Numbered from the stretch's first letter, positions 1 through 11,223 are shown. The stretch: DNA of 64,000 bases from Ulota crispa (GCA_963920765.1 OY987243.1:6882001-6946000), one strand, 5' to 3'. Program-made: numbers and translations. Notes: a model not told the origin generated them from the letters alone.

Positions 1-329
1 GCATTAATTTATTTCTTATATATTTCAGTAGAACGAGGAGGAATCTCACAAGCTATGCTTTCTAGAGCTAGCTATGTGCAAGATACTTCCTTCGTGATCA
101 AGGAGAAACCACAACTGCGACCAATTACTTTGTATAGCCAGAGAATCTTCAGTGGGTGAGATCCTCAACCATCCTAGTCAAAACTTGCACAAGATGCAAA
201 GTACCTGGATACATTGGGTATTCAGGCTTCAGCTCATGCGCAGCAGTGATATAGATGGTAGATAAGCCATTCAAATTGGCTGGCGTAAGTTCTTTCTCCA
301 AGAGGTCACCATGTCAATTCAATTCCTAG

Positions 330-753
330 CTGCTAAATCAACTACTTGGTTCTGCTCACGTGGTATATTATATATTTCGATGGCATCAAAATGTGTTTTA
401 AGTTGTAACACGGCAGCATGATAAGGTTCTAAGTTGGAAAATTTGACCTCCTAGTGACCAAATATTTGATGGCAGACGAGTTTTGAATCTCCTTGTATCA
501 GTAAACAACAAATGCCTTTTTTCTGAGCTATCTCAAGACTAGTGATTAGTGCAGCATATTCAAATTGATTATAGGTTAAATCGTGGCCTAAATCTTGGTG
601 AAAAATTTCTTGGTTTCCTTGAGGACTTTCCAACACTACTCCAACACCCAAACCTAAATATTTGGAGCAAGATCCATCAAAATTTAATTTCCAACATTCC
701 ATCTTCCAGCAGATTTGACTCCTCTCAGTATCTTGGCAAAAAGTATAGTCCAC
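330..753 (-). pseudogene. Decayed retrotransposon RNase H domain
   Basis: The minus strand encodes a recognisable pol-type RNase H fold: an FDGS motif near the start, an EYAALI helix, and a GDSKLV strand, matching the Asp-Glu-Asp catalytic pattern of LTR-retrotransposon RNase H. The open frame stops at 451, but the C-terminal part of the domain (the PREQNQVVDLA segment that follows the third catalytic residue) continues in another frame down to about 330, so there is at least one frameshift. No reverse transcriptase, integrase, LTR or primer-binding site was recognised next to it. RNase H normally degrades the RNA strand of the RNA-DNA hybrid during retrotransposition; this copy is dead. Ty3/gypsy assignment is likely but not proven. 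Confidence 0.75.
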
Positions 754-3230
754 ATACTTATTTTACTTGTTTCAACTTTTTGTGTTTGAGTTACAACTTC
801 AATCGCTTTTCTTTTGAAATTGTAAAATTTATTTTTCTTTATGCATGTTTAATATTCCGTGTTTCCGCAAGTGCAAATTAAACTGCAAATCTCTCTATCA
901 ATTGATACTCTTGGCTCTCACCCTTTGACAAGTTCTTTGAAAAAAATCATCAAGTCCCGACAACGGAACCAGATGAAAGTAGTAAAAAGGAAATTAGAAG
1001 TACATTATTCTCATGAAATTAAGACTTTTGTTATGTATTCCTTGTTTAGATCCGGTACAAGCTTTCTCCTAAAAATCTATTGTTTGGTATCCTTGTCACA
1101 TGTCTCCTCCTGAAAACTAATGGAGTCCCCCATGACTCTTGACCTCTTGTCTTCCTGGAAACTGATGCTAACTGGTTAGTCCATGAAGGTGGCAAAGTGA
1201 CGAACGTGCCAAGAAACGGTAACTACTTTATTGTTATTAAATTGCAGATAAGTATGATGAAAAATGAAAAGTCTATGATGATACCAAAATTCATTGCATC
1301 AATACCCACTGACGCAACAGTTACACCCACCGAGGTACAGAAGAAGGGCAATGATAGAGGAATTGCGTTGTGTATTGCAGCTACACAATTCCTTATACCT
1401 TAATCACAACTGCAACTCCATTGAAGACAAACTACTTAATTAGTGGTACTATCAACTTCAATAGAAAAGAACAACACTAGAGCATACCATGTACAACTTC
1501 AAATCAACTATGGTGCAATATACAACTTCAAATCAACTATGGTTCAATTACCATATACAACTCAAAATCAACTATGGTGCAACTGAACATGAAGTGTCCT
1601 GGAAACGTGAAGAGCAAGAGGGACCTACATGCAGGCAATAATAATTTAGTAAAGAAATTTATAAATAGAATCTCAGCAAATGGGGGTCTAACACCTGTCA
1701 AAACCTAGAACCACTTCTAGTTGTACAATAGTTGCAACCAAGTGTCACATTTAGGCACCTTAAAAAAGTTTAGTGCCCGTAGGAAAATTTTAGGCACCTG
1801 CTAGACTTGCCCTGCCCCCAAAAAAACACTGACAAAGATGAAGCAGATGCGTGTCAGAATGATGAATTTTGCATAGACACCATTACTGTCTGACATTCAA
1901 ATTCAAACACGTTCACAATAACTGGAAGCCAACTACAAGTAATAAAGTTGTTTTCTAGTTGTTTGTGTCATTTACTATTGAAAAAGGACTTGTTTTCAAA
2001 GTTTTATATCTCTTGTTTTCTTCTAGTGCCTAAGTCTTTAGTGTGGTCACTCTCTAAGTAGTCCGGTGAGGAAGATCCATAAAATTGGCTTTTAGTTTGC
2101 ACCATAAGCAGACTATTTGAGTAGTTGCAACTATCTAAAGAATTTTGGCAACATGCAACTATCCTAATATTTTTCTTAAGTTCTTCTATTCAATTTTAGT
2201 ATAAAAAAGATGCAATTTTGACTCCCATTGCTCTAGAATTAATGCCCAAAAATTGCATCAAGTAGTATAGACAATTCCTTCAAGATGGATGAAGAAGTTT
2301 TGGATGAAATTTTGAGATGAAACGCTAAAGTTATTTTTCTCTTCTCAACAATCTCCTAGTCAAAGGATTGTCCCAAAGCTCCAAGTTGTTGATTTTAGAT
2401 TGTTGTCATTCAATGCAAGCCTTGCTCTAAAAACTCTAGGTTGCATTCAATACTCAAAAAAAAACAAAGCACGCAAGTAATGTACTCAACTACAATACAC
2501 GAGATTAAATTGAAGATTTTTCTCGTAGCACCTTACTAATATAGTATTAAACCAAAAATGTTCAACAAAAACACTCAATTTTTTGTTAATCTATAAAAAC
2601 TCTTGAATAAGAGAAATTAGGGATTCTTTGCCAAGTGATATAATACAAGATGAAGGCACTATAAACAATCAAGCTATCTCTCACTCCACTTACTAGAGAA
2701 TCCAAGAGTACAAGAAAAAACACAAAAAATAATTTATAATATAACAATCTGAAAATTACAAGAAGAATATCAAAACTCCTCTCTCAAAACCTCACAAGAC
2801 TTGGCTTGGCAAAGAATACCAAGTCAAGGAGAAAGCCTATCTTATATACAAAACCCTAATTAATCCAAAAATAAAAGGCAACTTTAGACTTTTTTAACTA
2901 AAAGTAATTGACATCCATATAATGAAGTACATCTGATGTGGCATAGCCTATAATGCCATATCACGTGACAAAAGCAAAAGGAGAATATACAGACCAATTA
3001 TTAATAAAATAAAGAAATAAAGATTTAAAAAATCAGGTGCAAAAAAGTAACTATGTATTGATGTTACAGAAATCTTCATTTCTTTGTCAATATACATGAT
3101 ATATGAGCAAGATTGTAAAAAACAATAAGCGAAACGATTATTTACACAATGGTTGCATTTTCATGTGACTCAATAAAGTGAATAAAAAGATATGGAGCTT
3201 TAAAGTCAAAGGTTCAAAATATTGTTACCC
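754..3230. other. AT-rich stretch without recognised gene
   Basis: I see no coding frame with recognisable content here. Apart from the short tandem repeat near 1490-1580 it is unique-looking AT-rich sequence with scattered A and T runs. A CACGTG hexamer occurs at 2962-2967 with no gene beside it. Confidence 0.5.
1490..1580. repeat. Short tandem repeat, about 35-bp unit, three copies
   Basis: Three successive units share a core reading TACAACTTCAAATCAACTAT followed by a variable GGT(G/T)CAAT link. The third unit carries small substitutions (CTCAAAATCAACTATGG). It is a local tandem duplication with no coding meaning seen. Confidence 0.75.
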
Positions 3231-3584
3231 TTTTGCTTATCATTGTATATAAAATAATTTTCTTGTTGATTATCCAAGACAAGACACTTGTAAAATTCAT
3301 GCATTTTGCAATCTTTATGTTGCTCAATCACATGCATGGACAGTGGAGGATAAAAATATTGGAAAAAATTAACCCAAAATCCAACTCCCCATTTTCCAAT
3401 CTTATTGTTTGTCCATTGTACAATCCCCAAATAAAAATTGTTGCCGCTCCCTTTTCCATCCACAAGATTTAGCATATAATATCATATAACATAATACAAT
3501 TGGTGTTTTTTTATTTTTCATCATTGATATTAAAATCCTACTAGCAATCCCAATCAAGCATATCAAAGATCAATGTCAAAAGAA

Positions 3585-3830
3585 CAAAATTCAATTGCAT
3601 GGATATGTAGGAAACATCCAATACACACATTTTTCATGCCAAAAAAGAACCCCTTGAGTAACAAAATTTTGGTCTTCAAAAAATTCAATGCAAACTGTAA
3701 TATGCCCAAATTTTGTAAAATAGACATTTCTTGATAATAATCAAATTTTTCTATTTTGACTCATACATTATGACTAAGTTTCTACTTACATAATGTTATG
3801 TTTGCTTAATGGAAAGCTAGTTAAAACATA
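3585..3830 (-). repeat. Diverged partial copy of the AGTCGGG foldback family
   Basis: The order of motifs (ATGGATATGTAGGAAACAT, the ACACACATTTTTCATGCC segment, CCTTGAGTAACAAAATTTTG, GCCCAAATTTTGTAAAATA) parallels one half of the foldback element at 11500-12353, with many substitutions. It lies in a part of the left arm with no counterpart in the right arm, so it probably arrived after the arms formed. Confidence 0.6.
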
Positions 3831-4317
3831 AAAGTATATATATATAGAAAAAGAAAAAGAAAAAAGTGTTTTATTCTTGTTTTACCATGAGGTAATGTCA
3901 TATCACTTTCCCACGTGTTGTGTTATCTTTGTTTTGCCACATGGTAATAGTCCAATTTTACTTCTATGCAATTGTGTTGTTTCCAAAGGAAAAAGACCGA
4001 TAATGCTTTATCATTTCCCCAAAGGGAAAATCTTCTATCTTCCTTGTGGAATGAATTAAAGAACTCAAACACAATGCACCTTTTGAGGACCATGCATTTT
4101 TTAAAGGAAAGGAGATTTTGCCAGCCAAGTATGGATCTAGGGTTCAAAATTATAAGGTTGAGGTTTTGGATTTAATTTGACACCTTGTCTCATTCTAGAG
4201 TGGATGTGTAACTCATGTGCTACATCAAGGGCAAAACAAAAATATTGCATGACAACCTTGAATAAACAAGTGAATAAAATAATTACTAAAAGAAAAACAT
4301 GGCATAAATGATTGTCA

Positions 4318-4525
4318 CAAATTGCCATGACTAGGTCACAATAACTGCCTTACAATTGCACAACAATTGCACAACAATTGTACAATTAGATTATAGTTGT
4401 ATAAGAGTTGTGCAAATGTTGTGCAAATGTTGTGCAATTGTTGTGCAAATGTTGTGCAATTGTTGTGCAATTGTTGTGCAGTTGTTTGTGTAGTTATTGT
4501 GACCTAATCGTGACAATGTGTGGTA
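4318..4525. repeat. Foldback element with an 11-bp minisatellite core
   Basis: The ends are inverted copies: AGGTCACAATAACT near 4335 and AGTTATTGTGACCT near 4490-4505. Between them the unit TTGTGCAAATG or TTGTGCAATTG (11 bp) is repeated about seven times from 4416 to 4493. Inverted units (CAACAATTGCA type) stand at 4352-4385, so the minisatellite itself forms a hairpin. Short frames on both strands here are products of the tandem repeat. Confidence 0.8.
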
Positions 4526-4770
4526 GTCGTTTATCCTTGTTTTTTTTCTACTATATACTAGAATCCATGCTAGAAACAACAAGCCATTTGTAATACTAAA
4601 TATATTTCAAACTACGTATAATAAAATAAGAAACATCTCAATTTCTTCTCACAAAATCCAAGGGCAATCTATGATGGATTATAGACTTTTAGGTGTATAA
4701 TATGAATTTTGATAAAATTATGGTATGTCATTAATTTAGCGCAACTTGGGTAGTGTGGCCTAAATGGTAA

Positions 4771-5017
4771 AAACACCATATTCGTTAAGTTGGGAAAAAG
4801 AGTACATTTTGGGACTTCTGAAGGTTTTAGGAGATCTCCTAAAACCAAGCTCGCAGCGTTTTTTTGGTACTTGAGAGGAGGAATTTGCGAGGGAAAATAT
4901 CTTAGTGGCTCAAACTGAATCTGATACCTTTGAATTTGGTTTAAGGTAACTTTTTGGATTTAAGGTGGAGTACAAAATGGTACCTCCGTTTTTCCCAATT
5001 TAATGAATGTGATGTTT
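4771..5017 (-). mobile_element. MITE, TTAAATTGGGAAAAA family, copy 1
   Basis: Terminal inverted repeats of about 28 bp: AACACCATATTCGTTAAGTT at the left followed by GGGAAAAA, and the reverse complement of the right end reads AACATCACATTCATTAAATT then GGGAAAAA. The interior matches, in opposite orientation, the copies at 9230-9488 and 12409-12650. There is no coding capacity. A clean target duplication could not be fixed because the flanks are A-rich. Confidence 0.75.
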
Positions 5018-6110
5018 AAATCCCTATCTTTCCTAAATTGTGGATTGAAATTAGACCAAAATGAAGATTATGCCACGACTTTTGAGTATGACTGCAGCCA
5101 ATTTAACAACATTGAAATTGTATGTGATATTGCCCAAGTCCTCAATCCCATTTGTTCGTGAAATGTGAACCAAGTTGGCGGCCAAGCCCTGAAGAAAATG
5201 CAGGTCCTTGCCCAAATAGCTTCCCACTGCCTGCAAACCAAGATCCCCTCATCTATCTTATATAGACTATAAAAAAAATCCCTCCGGGTCAGGGTTTTGG
5301 TGAAGCTTCTCACTCTAAAGAGAGTATTTTCTAGTGACTGATCGAAAGGGGAGAGAGGGATATACAAGTGTGAAATGGTTTACATTGAGTCGTTTTAGCA
5401 AAGAATCAACCAAGAAAGAGAGGGATATATGCATAAAGTGATTTACACTTAGACTTTACTTTGAATCTAGTGGTTGCCTCCGTTGATACAACGGGTACCT
5501 AGACTCGTATACCATACTTCCAAGAATGTGGCACCACAAGAGCTCTAAACCCTTATTAGTTCTAAGCCTACATTAAATGTATTTAAAGAGATGACCGCCA
5601 AAGAAGATTCATTCGGTCATCGACCTTAGTGACATCCTATACCAACTATCGAGGCTGCAGATCCTTGTGGTACGCAGAAGCTGTTCATCATAACTAACTT
5701 ACTGAGGCTTATCACAGACCACAACTAAATGACAAAATTCCACCACGGAATCTTGAACGATCAAGGACTTAGAAACATACTAGTCACAGAGAGAAGCCAT
5801 AGACACAATTTTATGCGAGCATTCAAGCGTCTCAAGGTAGTCTGGTAGTGATTATCTGTAAGAATAAAAGCCGGGAGTCTAGGAATCCGAAAAAGCACAA
5901 ATTATGTGCATTCATTTCTGGTAACTCCTAACTTGTTAGGTTTTTTCTAGTTTGCATAATCATATTTTGTAGGGTCTATCAAAAGCATGATTGTACCCCG
6001 GCCAGTTCTTCTGATTTGCTTTCCTCAGCGCACCGAAGTCTGATGCTGAACACAAGCCTTTGCTTTCGCATGATGATTGGCTGGAATAGCTTTTCATTCA
6101 TTAAAAATTA

Positions 6111-6421
6111 GGGAAAATTTCATGGATACCCCTGAAAGTTTGCAATATTTTCATAGTCTGCTTTTTAAGAAATCACACAAATATTCTTGGACCAAAATTT
6201 TTAGGTGTTTGTTTTGTTGTGCATGTCACTTCCTTCTCCCTTTGTGGGCATGCTACTTTCTTCTTGTTACGCATGCGCACAAAAAAGAAGAAGGGAAGTG
6301 ACATGCACGACAAAAAAAAAACGCATGTAAATTTTGGTCCAAGGATATTTGTGAAATTTCTGAAAAAGCAGGGGTATCTTTGAAAATACTGCAAACTTCA
6401 GGGTATCCATGAAATTTTCCC
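6111..6421 (+). mobile_element. MITE, GGGAAAATTTCATGGATACC family (Mutator-like), left-arm copy
   Basis: 311-bp foldback element. It starts GGGAAAATTTCATGGATACC and ends with the inverted form GGGTATCCATGAAATTTTCC plus C. It pairs with the copy at 25985-26302 in the other arm. That copy has a 9-bp target duplication, but here the left flank is deleted relative to the other arm, so only the right-hand flank (ATGGTACAA) survives. A third, longer relative is at 15078-15595. No transposase is encoded. Confidence 0.85.
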
Positions 6422-6611
6422 ATGGTACAAACAAGCACATGCAAAAGCTCTAAAATGAATTTTTGGCGTGGGAGGGTTAATTATCTGCAATATACCATGG
6501 ATGTCAACATGGGCTTCTGGCAATTGGTGAATAGTGTCTTTATATGAGGTCATATGTAAGTGATGCAAAAGCAGGCATGTTATCCTCGTTAGAATACTAA
6601 GTTTGAGTTTC

Positions 6612-7042
6612 GGGGAAATTACAAATAGGGGCATGAAAACGTAAAATATTACAAATAAGGGTGTAGTTTCAAAATAATTACAAATAGGGGCACAATTTCA
6701 AAAAAAGTTGTAATTTTTTGTAACTGTTTTTGGTTTGGACATTGGTTGACTTAAATGCATCATATTAAATGTTATCTAACTTCCAAAAATATTAAAAATC
6801 TTCAAAAATTGCCATTTCTGTACTAAAATATCTTTATTTACGCTTGATTTGGAGAGACCTTTAAATTTTTTGAAAGTAAGCTAACATTAAAGATGTTTCT
6901 AAGTCAACCAATGTCCAAACCTAAAAATAAATACAAAAAATTACAACTTTTTTTGAAATTGTGCCCCTATTTTTGATTATTTTTAAACTGCGCCCCTATT
7001 TGTAATATTTTACGTTTTCATGCCCCTATTTGTAATTTCCCC
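6612..7042 (+). mobile_element. 431-bp MITE with 9-bp target duplication (Mutator-like)
   Basis: Long terminal inverted repeats: it begins GGGGAAATTACAAATAGGGG and ends with the inverse, continuing for about 45 bp. It is flanked by an exact 9-bp duplication TTGAGTTTC at 6603-6611 and 7043-7051. The right arm of the large inverted repeat has a single copy of that 9-mer (25793-25801, opposite strand) and no element, which is a perfect empty site. A 9-bp duplication is typical of the Mutator superfamily. There is no coding capacity. Confidence 0.93.
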
Positions 7043-7182
7043 TTGAGTTTCAAAGCAATTGTGTCGCTATTATAACTTGAGAAAAAGCTTTTATTCCATA
7101 ACCCTCATTTCGTTTTGTACATTTTGAGTCCTTTGATCAACTAAGACGCACAAATCTGAACGTCTTTGTTTAAAGGGGCCCA

Positions 7183-7494
7183 ATGGCATTACGCCTAATA
7201 AGTTCCACAAACCTCTCATCTCTTGAAGGTTGTTGGATCCACAATCGAGTTCTAAAAGTACATTTCTCAATAGAAGGGATTTCAGAGATTTTGCTTCTTG
7301 TGTTTCGAATAGAAGTTCTTTCGAGATTATTAAAACAAAGTACTTGTGACATAAGACAAACTACCGCTGTGAGTTTCACATTAGTTCCTACAAAACATGA
7401 CATAATACTATACCTGCATCCCTTCAACATTGTTGAAAACCCAAGAATATCATGCGCTCAAAGAAACATATCATCCTTTTATGTGAGGCATTGA
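7183..7494 (+). pseudogene. 3' remnant of a coiled-coil family unit (left arm)
   Basis: A 103-codon frame whose second half (FTLVPTKHDIILYL... VENPRIS) matches the 3' tail of the next units at about 9700-9796 and 23301-23400 (FTLVPTKHGK/IIMYL...VEDPRIC). It is therefore the tail of an upstream unit whose head is missing, not a gene of its own. It is repeated without change at 25350-25661 on the minus strand. Function unknown; I do not recognise the family. Confidence 0.5.
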
Positions 7495-8471
7495 TGTTGA
7501 GCCACCTCATCCTTCTGGAAGAACATTTGTTCTCGAATACCTAGGTTTGAGTTATTAAAAAAAGGGAACCCTCCTGTAAGTCTGTCTGTAACTAATGAAA
7601 AATGTTCAGTACAAATTTATTCTTATATTGCCACTCACGAAGACCCATCCATGAATCACAATGGTTTGTTCCGGTCTACTCATATGCAAAACTATTCTCT
7701 GAGGGCCATTTCTTAAGGTAGCAGCCCCCATAAGCGCCACTGTCCCCATAACCATCACCTAGATGTAATTACAAGGATGTACAACATGTGAACATGAAAC
7801 CTTAGTGTTGATATTAGGTGCAATTGCAATTGGCTCTTTAAAAGTTCACAACTTATTCTCACAGTATCCAAATAATATATTCAAAAGTGCAAACCCATCA
7901 TTTTTCTCTTGCTAATAAGATCTTATAATTTGCTAGATGTTTATTCATAATCATCATGTTTAAAACCCTTACTTTGACTGTTACGAGTGTTGCTACCTTA
8001 TCCACTTTTGTCCTAAATGACATAGGTCTTAATTATGTCCTTTGATTTTTACTAGCAGGTTGCACAGTATATGCCATGGACTCCTGTATTGCATACGGAT
8101 AGGGTATTGGGATAACACATGAATTCCTTTGGAGTTGTAAATTTCAAACCACATCATAAACATCATACTCCTGGTCAAATTAACTTTCTTCAAGTACTAG
8201 ATGGTTCTCATACAAATACAGACAACACTTTTGGTAGGCAACATCCTTTAGGGGTTAAGTTCAGAAGAGCAGCATGGCAAATTCAGACGACGCCCTAATC
8301 CGGTGCATACAAGACTTGGAGGTGGAGCTGGGGGAAGTGAAGAGCGACCGAGCACAACTGGAGCAGCGTTGGGGACACGAAGTTGGTGAACTTTTGCAGA
8401 AGAATCAGACTCTGTTGGAGTGGTTGGACTTCGTAGAAGAGACCCTGGGGCACACGAGCCAGTCGCTTAGG

Positions 8472-8623
8472 GCCTCCTTCCATGTGAGGGGTAGCTGGTG
8501 GAGATAAAAATAGACCACCAATCATCGGTCAAATGGGATTTCAGTTTTGTGGACCCCTGATCTAAATGATGATAGGTGGTCTATTTTTATTTCCACCGGC
8601 CACCCCCTCACATGGAAGGAGGC
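8472..8623. mobile_element. 152-bp hairpin MITE inside coiled-coil unit A (left arm)
   Basis: Near-perfect foldback: it begins GCCTCCTTCCATGTGAGGGG and ends with the inverse; arms of about 57 bp flank a loop of about 40 bp. The related units B and B' have no such sequence at the matching position, so it is an insertion. I do not see a clean target duplication (the flanks CTTAGG and CTTTGGGG are only similar). The identical copy is at 24221-24372. Confidence 0.85.
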
Positions 8624-9229
8624 TCTTTGGGGCTTATACAAGGCCCTTGAGGGCATGAGCCAATCCAACAGAGAACAAGAGGAGCAGTGGAAGCAGCAGG
8701 TGAACGCCCTGCACTTGGAGTTGAAGAAGGCAAATGAAGAGTGAGAACAGGCGGAGCAAAATGCGAGGGACTTGTAAGGTAGTATGCTCAAAAACTGTCC
8801 TCGTAAGAGCTGGTCTGTTTATTCATGGGCTTTTCAAGATATGAAGTTTTTTTTGCCTAATTTTCAGATAAAGAGAAATAGATGTCAAATGTAACCCAAA
8901 GTTTTTCATGTTTTTTTGAAGCATTATTGAATTGTTGATGACTTTTCAAAATTTTCTATAGTAGGGACTTATTTGTGATTCTAGGTCTTTCATAAATTGT
9001 AACTCTGCAACTTATGAAGAGATGAGGTGAAACCAAGGAATATGATTGACTCTTACAATAGAATACACCTTTTTTTTTATAACTTCAAGAGATCCAAGGA
9101 CTAGTACATTACTATTTTTGGCACTTTATGGGAGGCTTTACTTGACAGGGGTCGCAATTCGAGCAAATTACCTTAGGTGAAGGTGAACAAGATGGAGCAA
9201 GAATGCATAGAGACAAACATTGACATGAA

Positions 9230-9488
9230 ACGCATTATTCGTTAAATTGGGAAAAATGGAGGTACCATTTTGTACTCCACCTTAAACCCAAAAAGTCACC
9301 TTAAACTAAATTCGAAGGTGTCAAATTTAATCTGAGCCACTAAGATTTTTTCCCTCACAAATCCCTCCTCTCAGGTGTCCTCACCTGTACCAAACAAAAA
9401 ATGCTATGAGCTCAGCTTCAGGTGGTCACTTGAAACCTTCAGAAGTCCCAAAACGTACTGTTTTTCCCAATTTAACAAATAACACGTT
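9230..9488 (+). mobile_element. MITE, TTAAATTGGGAAAAA family, copy 2, with 5-bp target duplication
   Basis: Ends AACGCATTATTCGTTAAATT-GGGAAAAA and the inverse of AACGTGTTATTTGTTAAATT-GGGAAAAA. It is flanked by ATGAA at 9225-9229 and 9489-9493. Unit A' in the right arm has one uninterrupted ATGAATGAATTG at the same place (about 23602-23613, opposite strand), an empty site. The insertion splits the conserved NELLRF segment of unit A. It is non-coding. Confidence 0.88.
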
Positions 9489-9839
9489 ATGAATGAATTG
9501 TTGCGGTTTAATTATTTGCTTCGGGAGAGGCTAGGGGGATTGGTGGATGATAAACCCACAGGAGACCTGTTTAGTTTTGCACATTCTTTGTCGGAGTCTT
9601 GCTTTTCTTACCAACGTTGGAAATGGTCGCAAGTGTTGTGGGAGGCCAATTTTGTGGTTTGCTGGGGAACGTGAGACTTGCAAGAAATAGCATAAAGATT
9701 CCGCAGTTAGAATTCACATTGGTTCCTACAAAACATGGCAAAATAATGTACCTTGAATCCTTCACCATTGTTGAAGACCCAAGGATTTGTGCTTAAAGAA
9801 AGGAATCATCGTTTGTGTGAAGCATAGATGTGTGAGCCA

Positions 9840-10595
9840 CTTCATCATTTCGGGAAAACATTTGTTCGTGAATACCTAGGTTTGAGTCAAGGGAACCCTC
9901 CTTTCTACCCTACCGAGTAAGAGGATTTTAAGCTTTTGTCCATTTTTTTAAAATCTTATAAAAGAATTGGTGTAAGTTGATGCAATAAAGGACATCATAG
10001 ATATAGAATACCAAGTGTCCTTCAATCATGTCCTTATCTAAAATGTTCTAAAACTTTTTGGTGGAAGTTGAAACAATAAGAATGTCCCAAATATAAAACA
10101 CCAAACGTCCTCCAATCATGTGTTAGAAAACCAACAAAATACCAAGCACCCCCTAGCAAAATATTAAAAAGTAGCATTGTGATGAAGACAAGTACTATAT
10201 TTGGTTTCAAAAAAGGACCAAAATGATGATATATCAAGGGTTTAGGTTAGATACTGAATCAGTTGTAAAATATTGATTTTCTAAAAAATTCATCAAGATT
10301 AGATTCTAAACCAATTGATGTTGAGAAATACAGATGTTTTGTAAAGTTGAATGTGGCAATACCCATACATGTACAACTCGCACAAAGCGTGTGCCTGTAT
10401 TAACTAATGAAGGAATGCTAAGTGCACATTCACTTATGTATTGCCACGTACGAAGCTACCATCCATGAACCTCAATAGGTTTGTTCAGGTCAATCAGGTG
10501 TAATGATGTGCAAAACTGTTCTCTCAGGGTCATTTCTAACCCACTTTTGTCGTGAATGTCATTGATATATGTCCTTTGATGATTTTTACTCGCAG
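9840..10595 (+). other. Intron or 5' flank of coiled-coil unit B
   Basis: The sequence repeats, with divergence, the 7500-8060 interval upstream of unit A (GAATACCTAGGTTTGAGT, then AAGGGAACCCTCC, then CCATCCATGAA, then TGCAAAACT(A/G)TTCTCT). It ends in a pyrimidine-rich TTTTTACTCGCAG acceptor at 10595. So the coiled-coil units are tandem with a period of about 2.4 kb. No independent gene is seen in it. Confidence 0.55.
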
Positions 10596-11223
10596 GCTGC
10601 GCAAGTGCGTGCTAACGAACTGCCGAGTGATTTACACTTGAAAAGAGAATTTGAGTTGAAAAGAGCAGCATGGCAACTGCATATTTCGCCCTTATCCGGT
10701 GCATACGCGACTTGGAGCTGGAGCTGGGGGGAAATGAAGAGCCACCGGCATTGGGGAGGTGTCTTGGGTAAACTCTTCCAGTTGAAGAAGTGTCAGTTGG
10801 ATTTCGGAGAAGAGGCCATTCGGCACCGGAGCCAGTCTATTGAGGTCTTACAGGAGGCCCTTGAGGAAATGAGGCAGTCGAACAGAGACCAAGAGCAGTG
10901 GAATCAGCAGGTGAACGCGCTGCAGTTGGAATTGAAGAAGGCAAACGAAGAGCGAGAGCGAGCGGAGCAAAACACGAGGGACTTGCAGGTGAAGCTGAGC
11001 GAGATGGAACAAAATGCGAGGGATTTGAAGGTGAGGCTGAGCGGGATGTGCCGTCATGCGAGGGACTTGCAGCTGCAGATGAGGAAGCGGAGCAACATAC
11101 GAGGATTCGCAAGTGAAGCTGAGCGAGATGAAGCAAGAGCGCGCGGAGACGAACCATAACGTGAACGAATTGTTGCGGTTCAATCATTTGCTACAGGAGA
11201 GGCTCAGGGGGATTGGCGGATGA
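10596..11223 (+). pseudogene. Coiled-coil family unit B (left arm), frameshifted
   Basis: Follows a good splice acceptor (TTACTCGCAG). An ATG at 10669 is in the context AGCAGCATGGCAACT, shared with the other units, and opens the conserved MAT-YF-LIRC-DLELELG frame. An extra G in a run of G near 10725 shifts the frame relative to unit B'. A second frame then carries the coiled-coil: about 10780-11080 encodes RHRSQSIEVLQEALEEMRQS..., then the ARDLQVKLSEMEQN repeat of 14 residues about three times with decay. The C-terminal motif (VNELLRFNHLLQERLRGIGG and stop at 11221-11223) is in yet another frame. The family is helical and charged with no motif I can name. It is probably dead. Confidence 0.6.

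Larger units (their letters stand above)
8274..9796 (+). pseudogene. Coiled-coil family unit A (left arm), disrupted by two MITEs
   Basis: Starts at ATG 8274 (MANSDDALIRCIQDLEVELG...), a highly charged, heptad-rich segment that predicts coiled coil. After about 65 codons the frame runs into a 152-bp hairpin insertion (8472-8623), which brings a stop. The homologous frame resumes after it (GMSQSNREQEEQWKQQVNAL...) until a GTAAG donor-like site at about 8774. A downstream segment (9186-9229, then 9489-9545) encodes the conserved C-terminal NELLRFNYLL-ERL motif, but an in-frame TAG precedes it and a second MITE (9230-9488) splits it. An upstream exon boundary (TAGCAG followed by GTTGCACAG) lies near 8060. 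It is almost certainly non-coding now. The ancestral protein probably was an all-helical coiled-coil protein of unknown role. Confidence 0.65.

Noticed and set aside
4391..4593. Open frames on both strands made of Cys-Ala-Asn-Val or Cys-Thr-Thr-Ile repeats
   Set aside because: They are direct translations of the 11-bp minisatellite and have no other support.
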